Source: Scatocola faecipullorum
GTDB taxonomy: Bacteria > Pseudomonadota > Alphaproteobacteria > RF32 > CAG-239
Assembly: GCA_018714685.1 (NCBI GenBank)
Contig: DVNC01000027.1
Span: 1-46,665 of the forward strand
DNA: 46,665 nt
Direction of reading: 5' to 3'
The position numbers were made by a program, and so were the translations under genes. The notes under the pieces are model-generated. The model ran no database searches. It was not told where the DNA came from and saw only the letters and a list, made by a program, of their open reading frames with translations. Positions 40,016 to 46,665 of the stretch are shown piece after piece (the first letter of the stretch is position 1; each line of letters opens with the position of its first letter).

Positions 40016-41422
40016 TTAGAAGCGAAAGTAAATAAACGGATTATACGTCGAAGCCGCCAGCGAAATCGTTGACCAGAAAAAGAGCAGGAACAGCCAAATG
40101 TTAACCAGTGTACGCTGTACCTTATGCTCATATTTGATATAAATCAAATTCCGGCAGACCGGCATGGCACAAATCAACCCCACAATCAGCATAATGGCAA
40201 ATTTATTGTTCACGCCGTAATCATAGTCGGGCAAATGTTTGGTCACGTCAATATGCAGCATCCGGCAGATGTATTCATAAGCATAAGACAGGCTTTCGGC
40301 ACGAAAGATAATCATCCCCCAGACAATGGCAAAAAAGGCATAGACATGCTTCGCCGCACTGACATACCAGCGGTCGTTTTTATCCTTGTCCAAACCGAAA
40401 AAACGCTCAATAACGATAAAAATCCCGTTCCATATACCCCAGGCAACATAGCTCCAGGCAGCCCCGTGCCAAATACCGGTCACCAAAAACACCGCAAACA
40501 GGTTCCAGTAAGTGCGAACCGCCCCTTTGCGGTTGCCGCCCAGCGGGATATACAAATAGAGCTTAAACCATGTTGCCAGCGAAATATGCCACCGCCGCCA
40601 AAATTCGGTAATTGACTTGGAAATGTAAGGATAATTAAAGTTTTCCAAAAATCTGAAGCCGAACATCAGCCCCAAACCGATTGCCATATCGGAATAGCCG
40701 GAGAAATCATAATAAAGCTGCAGACAGTAGGCCACCGCCCCCAGCCAGCTGACGCCGGTTGTCAGATTTTCCGGAGCCTGGGCAAAAATCTTATCGACGA
40801 CTTCAGCCAGCGTATTGGCTATCAGCACCTTTTTGGCCAAACCGGTAATAAACCGCTTAAAGCCGATGATAACATTCTTAAACTCAATCGTCCTGTTGTC
40901 TATCTGCTCGCAGACATCATGATACTTGACAATCGGCCCTGCCACCAGCTGCGGAAACAAAACGATATACAGAGCAAGTTTGTAAACGTCCTTCTGTGCC
41001 GGAACTTCCCTGCGATAGACGTCAATCAGATACGACATCGCCTGAAACGTATAAAATGAAATGCCGATCGGCATAATGATGTCCAGCAGTTGGAAATCCG
41101 TCGCCAAAACGCCGTTAATGTTATCGACAACAAAATTAAAATACTTGAAATAAAACAAAAAGCTCAAATCGAGCACGATTGTCAGACTGACAATCCACAG
41201 CCTCTGCCGGGAAGAATAATGCTTATCCAGCAAAATTGCCCCCGCATAGTTCACCAGAATGGTAATAATCATAATTGCCAGATAGCGCGGCTCACCCCAG
41301 GCATAGAAAATAATGCTGGCAATTAACAGCACATAATTGCGGATTTCCTTTTTTGACAGGAAATAAACCGCCATCACCAGCGGCATAAACACAAACAAAA
41401 ATGTCATGGAACTGAACAGCAT
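40016..41422 (-). CDS. MBOAT-family O-acyltransferase (AlgI-like), second copy
   Basis: The 468-residue polytopic protein is a clear paralogue of the MBOAT protein at 34572. FWRRWHISLATWFKLYLYIPLGG (His279; quoted for position) and GIWHGAAWSYVAWG (catalytic His319) are conserved, and it ends in NTYNPFIYFRF. It should move acetyl groups across the inner membrane. It forms a two-gene unit with the AlgJ-like gene four bases upstream. It is separated from the rml operon by about 2 kb of plus-strand genes, so it may serve another glycan or be a duplicate module. Confidence 0.93.
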   Translation of the reverse strand: MLFSSMTFLFVFMPLVMAVYFLSKKEIRNYVLLIASIIFYAWGEPRYLAIMIITILVNYAGAILLDKHYSSRQRLWIVSLTIVLDLSFLFYFKYFNFVVDNINGVLATDFQLLDIIMPIGISFYTFQAMSYLIDVYRREVPAQKDVYKLALYIVLFPQLVAGPIVKYHDVCEQIDNRTIEFKNVIIGFKRFITGLAKKVLIANTLAEVVDKIFAQAPENLTTGVSWLGAVAYCLQLYYDFSGYSDMAIGLGLMFGFRFLENFNYPYISKSITEFWRRWHISLATWFKLYLYIPLGGNRKGAVRTYWNLFAVFLVTGIWHGAAWSYVAWGIWNGIFIVIERFFGLDKDKNDRWYVSAAKHVYAFFAIVWGMIIFRAESLSYAYEYICRMLHIDVTKHLPDYDYGVNNKFAIMLIVGLICAMPVCRNLIYIKYEHKVQRTLVNIWLFLLFFWSTISLAASTYNPFIYFRF

Positions 41423-41425
41423 CGC

Positions 41426-42754
41426 TTAATCCTCGGGTACTTCCATATTCAGCAGGCGGCTCAAAAAGCGCTCACCGGTTTCAATCACCAGAATATCGGG
41501 TTTATAGTCAATAATCGTTTCGGCCATATAGGGCAAATCATAGTCGCGGCCGTAACCGCTGTATATGTTAAGCATGCGGCTGAAACTTTCGGCGGCATAC
41601 CAGTTCATGCGCAGAAACTGGCTGTCGGCATAAAAGACGGCTTTCAGCTTGTTGGCCGGGTTGGAGGAAACATAATCAAACGTCTCGATTCTTTTTTCCT
41701 TGTTTACAAAAGTATGCGTCCCTTCCGCCGTCGGCTCTTTCACTTCAAACTCGTCATAGGTCAGCTCCTTCTCCGGCAAAACCTTATAAGCGTCAATTCC
41801 CAAAGCCGAAGCAATATCCACATCGGCGCTGACTTTCGGCACAATGTTAAAATCGCTTTCCTGCATGATTTTCAGCGAGGGAAAATCCTTTTTAATCCGC
41901 CGGAACAAATCCAAATAGCCGATATAAGCGCCCCAATGGTTCCAATGGGTGCCGGTCTTATAATACAGGATATGGTCTTTTTTGGCCGCCATTAACGATT
42001 CTTCGGGATAAATGACCGGAACGAACGATTTCGCCCGCATATATTCTTCCACCTGCTCTATTTTCGCGGCCGGATTGATTTTCTTGAAACCGTCGGGATA
42101 AAATTCCGGATAAATCCGCTCTTTGTCGGGAACCAGAAAAACATAAAACTTCATGCCGTGCCTTTTCGCCCACAGGCTGATCCGCTCCAATTTGTTCTTA
42201 ATTTTCCGCAAATCTTCATAATTATAGAGATATTTGTTCTGAAACATCTCCACCGAACCCCAGCGTTTGGTATACATCCAGCCGTCCTTACCGGCCATTG
42301 CGGTCTCGCTCTTCAATTTGCGGTTCAAAAAGAGATTGAGCCGGCTGTTGACGTCAATAAACAACTTGCGCTGATTGAAATGGTCGTTAAACCAGGCCTC
42401 AAAATCCCTGCCGTAATTGAAATTCAGCCTGCCGTCTTTCACCAACGGCACATAAGCCGCCAACGTGCGGTTTTCCTGCTTGCTGACAGTGTCATGGTTA
42501 ATCTTCAAAACCGGAACGAACATAAATGCAATCACAAAAGCCACAAATACGATGTCAATCCGCGAGTTATGTTCCACGATTTTAAACTGAGCCAGATAAT
42601 CAACCAGTTTATAACTGGCCATGCCGCCCAAAGTCAGCATAATGACAAACACTTTCCAGTCAAAATCCGCCGCCTCTCCGACCAGAAAAAAATCTTTTCC
42701 CCATAAAAGGATAAGAGCGGTCAACACCGCGGCAATAATCATCCGACGCATCAA
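41426..42754 (-). CDS. AlgJ/AlgX-like protein with altered catalytic triad
   Basis: The 442-residue protein has two N-terminal membrane helices (about 5-25 and 66-84). A periplasmic AlgJ-like domain follows, with SKQENRTLAAYP-type start, FEAWFNDHFNQRKLF, and the signature KTGTHWNHWGAY (His270). Here the usual Asp two residues before His is Gly268. The nucleophile region ADSQF (Ser378) is kept. The other two AlgJ-like proteins in the window have Asp at this place. The altered site may mean a scaffold or different chemistry, or that another acid residue takes over. It is co-transcribed with the second MBOAT gene. Confidence 0.8.
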   Translation of the reverse strand: MMRRMIIAAVLTALILLWGKDFFLVGEAADFDWKVFVIMLTLGGMASYKLVDYLAQFKIVEHNSRIDIVFVAFVIAFMFVPVLKINHDTVSKQENRTLAAYVPLVKDGRLNFNYGRDFEAWFNDHFNQRKLFIDVNSRLNLFLNRKLKSETAMAGKDGWMYTKRWGSVEMFQNKYLYNYEDLRKIKNKLERISLWAKRHGMKFYVFLVPDKERIYPEFYPDGFKKINPAAKIEQVEEYMRAKSFVPVIYPEESLMAAKKDHILYYKTGTHWNHWGAYIGYLDLFRRIKKDFPSLKIMQESDFNIVPKVSADVDIASALGIDAYKVLPEKELTYDEFEVKEPTAEGTHTFVNKEKRIETFDYVSSNPANKLKAVFYADSQFLRMNWYAAESFSRMLNIYSGYGRDYDLPYMAETIIDYKPDILVIETGERFLSRLLNMEVPED

Positions 42755-42806
42755 AAATTCCTCTTATCTGCAACTTTTGGTAAAGTTAGCATATCCTTAA
42801 CTCTTG

Positions 42807-43757
42807 TCAATTATTGATTTCATTTTTCAAATAGGCCTTTATTTCACGGCTGATAAAAGCTTTCAACTGCGGATTATAATGCCCGATTCCCGGAGCAATG
42901 ACCAACTTTGAAGCAGGCATCCGCAAATGCAGCTGATAAGCCGAATAAAGCGGACAATCCATATCCAGCCGGTTATGAATCAGCAGCGCCGGAAGATGCG
43001 AAATTTTCTTAACCTGACGCATAATCTGATTATTTTTCAACGTATAGGCTTTCGCTGCATAATTCAGATAAATCCGCAGTTCCTGCCGCCCCGCATCGTC
43101 AAGCGCCGCGGCCGTTCCGAATGACGGATTCACCGCTCCCAAAACCCGCTCATACCAGCCGTATTGGTTCGCCGCCTGCAATTGCTTGGCTTCATCGCCG
43201 GAGTTAATCAGCTCTGCATAATATTCCGGCAGCGATTTCCAGCTTCCGGCATTTTTTGTCATTGCCTCGACAAACTCGGGATAAAACAATGCACTCTGCT
43301 TGTTAAACCATTCCTCGTGTACGCCGTCGGCCAAAAAAATCTGCGACAACAGCAGACATTCCACCAGCTCGGGATACTTTTCGGCAAAGCAAAGCATAAC
43401 CGTTGATCCCCAGGATGCTCCCCGCAGAATAACCTTTTCCTTAAGCTGCAAATGCTCATACAGTCGTTTCATGTCCCACAGGGTATCTTCCATGGTGTTG
43501 TTTTCCAGCTTTCCCGCCGGCAGCGATTTGCCGCAGCCGCGCTGATCAAACATAATCACCCGATATTTTTTGAGGTCAAAAACCGCGGCATGCCCGGCAT
43601 GAGTCTGTCCGCCCGGACCGCCGTGCGTCAGCAGAACCGGCTTTCCTCCCTTTTTCCCATATTCAGCAAAATAAATCCGGTGCCCGTCCGCCTCCGGCAG
43701 ATACCCTTCATTGAAAGGCTTGGGTTCCCGCCATTTTAACCACCATTGTTTCAGCAT
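42807..43757 (-). CDS. pip: Prolyl aminopeptidase (proline iminopeptidase)
   Basis: The 316-residue alpha/beta-hydrolase has the PIP-type blocks THGGPGGQTHAG (oxyanion region), FDQRGCGKSLP, and the nucleophile elbow GASWGST. The catalytic His lies in GIGHYNP. It removes N-terminal proline from peptides. No signal peptide is seen. Some residues near the lid differ from classical Pip, so another peptidase substrate is possible. It is divergent from nagA and not in an operon. Confidence 0.88.
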   Translation of the reverse strand: MLKQWWLKWREPKPFNEGYLPEADGHRIYFAEYGKKGGKPVLLTHGGPGGQTHAGHAAVFDLKKYRVIMFDQRGCGKSLPAGKLENNTMEDTLWDMKRLYEHLQLKEKVILRGASWGSTVMLCFAEKYPELVECLLLSQIFLADGVHEEWFNKQSALFYPEFVEAMTKNAGSWKSLPEYYAELINSGDEAKQLQAANQYGWYERVLGAVNPSFGTAAALDDAGRQELRIYLNYAAKAYTLKNNQIMRQVKKISHLPALLIHNRLDMDCPLYSAYQLHLRMPASKLVIAPGIGHYNPQLKAFISREIKAYLKNEINN

Positions 43758-43871
43758 GTTTATCTCCGTAAGTTTACCTTATGAAAATAAACTAATTTTA
43801 AATTTAGGCAATAATTTACTTTTGCTTTCTATAATAACCCTCATCAAAATTTAATTCGGAAAGTTTAATTA

Positions 43872-45056
43872 ATGGATTCGGAAATCTGCCTGCATAACGC
43901 CAATCTGCTGACCGGCTATTCGGTAATGAACAATTGTGCCGTCCTGCTCAAAAGCTATAAAATCATTGATGTTTTCAACGAAACCCGTTTCGCCAAAAAA
44001 AATTTTTCGCCTGACGTCCGTTTTATCGACATGCAGGGTGCCAACATCGCACCGGGCTTTATTGACACGCATATCCACGGCATCGGCGGCTGCGGAACCG
44101 ATGACCTTTCCTCCGATTCGATTCTCAAAATGTCCGAAATTTTGCCGCAATACGGCGTCACTTCGTTCATTCCCACGCTTTACAGCGCTCCGAAAGAACA
44201 AATGCTCAAAGCCATCCGCGCCGTTGTGGATGCCATCGGCCGGGAAAAAGGCGCCAAAATTCTCGGCATTCATCTTGAAGGCCCTTTCATTTCTCCCAGC
44301 CGTCTCGGTGTCCAAAGCGCAGAATCGCTCAGCCCGGTTGACATCTCTCTGATGGATGAATTTCTTGCTGCCGCCGAAGGGCATATCATCAATATGACCG
44401 TTGCCCCCGAACTGAAAAATATGCGCGAACTGGCCCTCTATTGCATTTCCAAGGGCATCGTCCTCCAGGCCGGACACACCAACGCCACTTACGAACAAAT
44501 GGTTGAAGGCATGCAGGTGCGTATTCTGCACACGACCCACCTGTTCAATGCCATGAGCCGCATGCACCACCGTGACCCCGGAGCCGTCGGTGCTGTTTTC
44601 ATTCACCCGGAAATGTCCTGCGAACTGATTGCCGACGGCATCCACATCAACCCCGAATTCATCAAGTTTCTGCTGCGCTGCAAACCGCTCGACAAGCTGG
44701 TTTTGGTCACCGATTCGCTGAAAACGACCAAACAGTCTTCCGGACCTTTGATCGCCAACGGTGACGAGGTTTATCTCGACAAATGCTTCTATCGCAAATC
44801 AGACAATGTCATTGCCGGTTCCGCCCTGACCATGATAGAAGGCGTCAAAAATCTGGTTTCTTTCGGCCTGACGCTCGATCAGGCGGTGCAGATGGCCTCA
44901 GCCAACCCGGCCAAAATCATGCGCAGGGAACACCTCGGACTGGTTGCCCCCGGCTACGATGCTGACCTGGTCGTCTTCGATAAAGATTTCAACATTCATT
45001 ATACCATTGTTAAAGGACAAATATTCAAACAAGGAAAAACACCATGCGCGTTTTAA
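43872..45056 (+). CDS. nagA: N-acetylglucosamine-6-phosphate deacetylase
   Basis: The 394-residue amidohydrolase has metal ligands in DTHIHG (His67, His69) and HLEGPF. AGHTNATYEQM and HLFNAM follow, and VTDS holds the catalytic Asp. It deacetylates GlcNAc-6-phosphate to glucosamine-6-phosphate in cell-wall recycling or amino-sugar use. It overlaps nagB by 13 bases, so the two are coupled. A TATAAT at 43831-43836 may be the -10 element, though no good -35 is seen. Confidence 0.96.
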   Translation: MDSEICLHNANLLTGYSVMNNCAVLLKSYKIIDVFNETRFAKKNFSPDVRFIDMQGANIAPGFIDTHIHGIGGCGTDDLSSDSILKMSEILPQYGVTSFIPTLYSAPKEQMLKAIRAVVDAIGREKGAKILGIHLEGPFISPSRLGVQSAESLSPVDISLMDEFLAAAEGHIINMTVAPELKNMRELALYCISKGIVLQAGHTNATYEQMVEGMQVRILHTTHLFNAMSRMHHRDPGAVGAVFIHPEMSCELIADGIHINPEFIKFLLRCKPLDKLVLVTDSLKTTKQSSGPLIANGDEVYLDKCFYRKSDNVIAGSALTMIEGVKNLVSFGLTLDQAVQMASANPAKIMRREHLGLVAPGYDADLVVFDKDFNIHYTIVKGQIFKQGKTPCAF

Positions 45057-45841
45057 TTCAATCTGATTACGAACAATGCTCCCTCTGGGCCGCCAACTAT
45101 ATCGTTTACCGGATTAAAGCCTTCCGCCCCTCTGCCGACAAACCCTTTGTTCTCGGACTGCCCACCGGCTCAACCCCGCTCGGAACTTACCGGGAACTTA
45201 TTCGCCAGCATAAGGCGGGCAAAGTTTCGTTCCGCAATGTTGTCACTTTTAATATGGACGAATACATCGGCCTGCCGCCGGCTCATCCGCAGAGCTACCA
45301 CTATTTTATGGAAGAAAACTTTTTCAAACACATCGATATCCAGCCGCAAAACACCCACCTTCTCAACGGCATGACCCGCGACTACGCCGAAGAATGCAAA
45401 CACTACGAAGAACTAATCCGTTCCTACGGCAAAATTAATCTCTTTCTCGGCGGTGTCGGCTCTGACGGGCACATCGCCTTTAACGAACCGGGTTCATCAC
45501 TTTCCTCGCGCACGAGAATAAAAACCCTCACCTCCGAAACCGTCAAAGCCAATTCCCGCTTCTTTGACGGGGATATCAATCAGGTTCCCCGCACGGCATT
45601 AACCGTCGGTATCGGAACCATTATGGACGCCGAAGAAGTGATGATTCTTGCTGCCGGAGCCAATAAAGCCCGGGCAATTCACCACGCAATTGAAGGCAGC
45701 ATAAACCACATGTGGCCGGTCAGCATCCTGCAAATGCATCAGCATGCCCTGATTGTCTGCGACGAAGACGCAGCCAATGAATTGAAAGCCGACACGGTAA
45801 GATATTTCAAAGATATTGAAAGCGCTAAAATAATCAAATAA
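45044..45841 (+). CDS. nagB: Glucosamine-6-phosphate deaminase
   Basis: The 265-residue protein is almost the length of E. coli NagB (266). LGLPTGSTPLGTYRELI is the phosphate-binding loop. The catalytic residues fall at the same numbers as in E. coli: Asp72 (NMDEY), Asp141 and His143 (SDGHIAF), and Glu148 (NEPGSS). It converts glucosamine-6-phosphate to fructose-6-phosphate and ammonia. It follows nagA with a 13-base overlap and ends at a perfect palindromic terminator. Confidence 0.97.
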   Translation: MRVLIQSDYEQCSLWAANYIVYRIKAFRPSADKPFVLGLPTGSTPLGTYRELIRQHKAGKVSFRNVVTFNMDEYIGLPPAHPQSYHYFMEENFFKHIDIQPQNTHLLNGMTRDYAEECKHYEELIRSYGKINLFLGGVGSDGHIAFNEPGSSLSSRTRIKTLTSETVKANSRFFDGDINQVPRTALTVGIGTIMDAEEVMILAAGANKARAIHHAIEGSINHMWPVSILQMHQHALIVCDEDAANELKADTVRYFKDIESAKIIK

Positions 45842-45871
45842 AAAGAATCCCGAGATATCTCGGGATTCTTT
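45842..45871 (+). terminator. Terminator of nagA-nagB
   Basis: A 30-base perfect palindrome, AAAGAATCCCGAGA-TA-TCTCGGGATTCTTT when read as two arms, begins one base after the nagB stop and is followed by AATTT. It ends transcription of the plus-strand unit. Confidence 0.88.
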
Positions 45872-45966
45872 AATTTCCAACCAGTTTCTGCTGATATTAA
45901 ATAACAAAGCATAATTACAGCTTACGAAACATAAATAAGTAAAAGCTAACTTCTACCCTCATTTTG

Positions 45967-46437
45967 CTACCGCTTATTCATACCGACCAGCATATTCTTC
46001 TCTCTATCTTTAACTTTTTTAATAATTTCCCCAACATCAATTTTACCAGAAAAATAATCAAGATGCGAAACATCTTTATCCAAAACTTTCTTTTTCTCTT
46101 TGTCCATTCTGTTGAACAAATACTCCTGACCGATATACATATCCCTTAACTCTCTTGAATGTTTCAACAACTCCTTTTTTAATTCAGGCGATACAGAGTC
46201 AAGTCCCAGCCCCTTTGCCTGAGTGATAAGCGCACCTATTTCTCTTGCTACTTTAAGATCATTCAAAGAATCACCCGACCATCTTATTAAATTCTTAGGA
46301 ATATCAATACCTTCACTTTGTAAAGCCTCAATAGTTAAATAAAAAGCAACAGCCTCTTTAGCAGTCTCTCTCACTCGGGCTGTTTCTCTATCGTGTCTGT
46401 CTTCTCTTTCCCAATATCCATCTTCACCAATTTTCAT
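45967..46437 (-). CDS. Uncharacterised helical protein, AT-rich
   Basis: The 156-residue protein is predicted to be almost entirely alpha-helical and highly charged (EREDRHDRETARVRETAKEA near the N terminus), with no Cys, signal peptide or membrane helix. The C-terminal half is Lys-rich. I recognise no family. The DNA is more AT-rich than the window average and codon use differs (many AAA, AGA, TTA), and it is alone on its strand between two AT-rich gaps. That fits recent acquisition. Coding is supported by a clean long frame and a GGA-type site before the ATG, but no homologue could be checked. Confidence 0.6.
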   Translation of the reverse strand: MKIGEDGYWEREDRHDRETARVRETAKEAVAFYLTIEALQSEGIDIPKNLIRWSGDSLNDLKVAREIGALITQAKGLGLDSVSPELKKELLKHSRELRDMYIGQEYLFNRMDKEKKKVLDKDVSHLDYFSGKIDVGEIIKKVKDREKNMLVGMNKR

Positions 46438-46665
46438 TTCCTAATCCTTTCGTTACAGTTTTAGTTTATATTTATCACATATTATAATTGACTTTTGATT
46501 ACAATATATTTATACAAATTTTTCAAAAATAAAAAAAGTTACAGAAAAAGACAAAACATCAAAAAAAAATTAAAAACTAAGCGGCCACCGGCAACCCGAA
46601 CTACATTCTTACACCTGCCATTGCCTATGCTCACCGCCGGAAATTAAAAGAATAGTCCCTGCCCG
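46438..46665. other. AT-rich terminal gap, no supported feature
   Basis: I see no convincing gene or RNA in these 228 bases. A short open frame at the right edge (minus strand) could be the end of a gene outside the window, but it is too short to judge. Confidence 0.5.

Noticed and set aside
46560..46665. Gene end at the right edge of the window
   Set aside because: Only short open stretches exist on either strand; nothing can be assigned without further sequence.

Overview
This 46.7 kb window reads as ordinary bacterial chromosome, most likely from an alphaproteobacterium. The evidence is an elongator tRNA-Met of alphaproteobacterial type, together with Gram-negative envelope genes (an autotransporter, an outer-membrane barrel, AlgI/AlgJ-type O-acetylation proteins and a MotA/MotB stator pair). 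A 4Fe-4S/F420-hydrogenase-beta protein fused to a pyruvyl-transferase domain is a type often met in host-associated anaerobes, so a gut-dwelling lineage is a reasonable but unproven guess. I see no insertion sequence, prophage, integrase, CRISPR array or rRNA. Genes are densely packed, with many 4 to 14 base overlaps.

Layout. 1-1.2 kb: the 3' end of a cysteine-rich exported protein and a membrane-anchored LEA-like repeat protein. 1.3-5.4 kb (minus): TPR protein, MoxR ATPase, DUF58 protein, TPR protein. 5.5-9.2 kb (plus): UvrD/PcrA helicase, Nudix hydrolase and two tandem YgiW/YdeI-type OB-fold proteins. 9.2-13.3 kb (minus): APC permease overlapping an AIDA-type autotransporter, then a membrane-anchored flavodoxin. 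13.4-15.1 kb (plus): unknown protein, CPHC thioredoxin-fold lipoprotein and a regulator made of two ArsR-like domains. 15.1-17.2 kb: LysR regulator divergent from a split chromate-transporter pair. 17.2-17.8 kb: a probable structured RNA with a pseudoknot/antiterminator arrangement upstream of a 56-residue membrane peptide, followed by tRNA-Met. 17.9-28.6 kb: outer-membrane barrel, sucrose-synthase-like glycosyltransferase, ROK kinase, Spx/ArsC-like protein, MotA/MotB-like pair, MarC, DUF3750, the FrhB-pyruvyltransferase fusion and TerC. 28.7-30.0 kb: ArsB/NhaD-type transporter. 30.1-38.2 kb (minus): a polysaccharide operon containing all four dTDP-L-rhamnose genes (rmlA, C, D, B), an MBOAT acyltransferase, two AlgJ/AlgX-like proteins and a GT4 glycosyltransferase. 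38.4-40.0 kb (plus): YqeK-like HD phosphohydrolase, MsrA and MsrB. 40.0-42.8 kb (minus): a second MBOAT/AlgJ-like pair. 42.8-46.4 kb: proline iminopeptidase, nagA-nagB and an AT-rich orphan.

How the genes fit together. The rml genes should make dTDP-L-rhamnose, and the embedded MBOAT and AlgJ-like proteins suggest that the rhamnose-containing glycan is O-acetylated outside the cytoplasm. The second MBOAT/AlgJ-like set, about 2 kb away, could modify the same or another glycan. NagA and NagB feed amino sugars into glycolysis, and the ROK kinase 22 kb away could be the matching sugar kinase. Redox and stress functions recur (MsrA/MsrB, flavodoxin, CPHC lipoprotein, cysteine-bearing tandem ArsR regulator, Spx-like protein). 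The least explained element is the RNA at 17.2-17.43 kb with its small membrane peptide.
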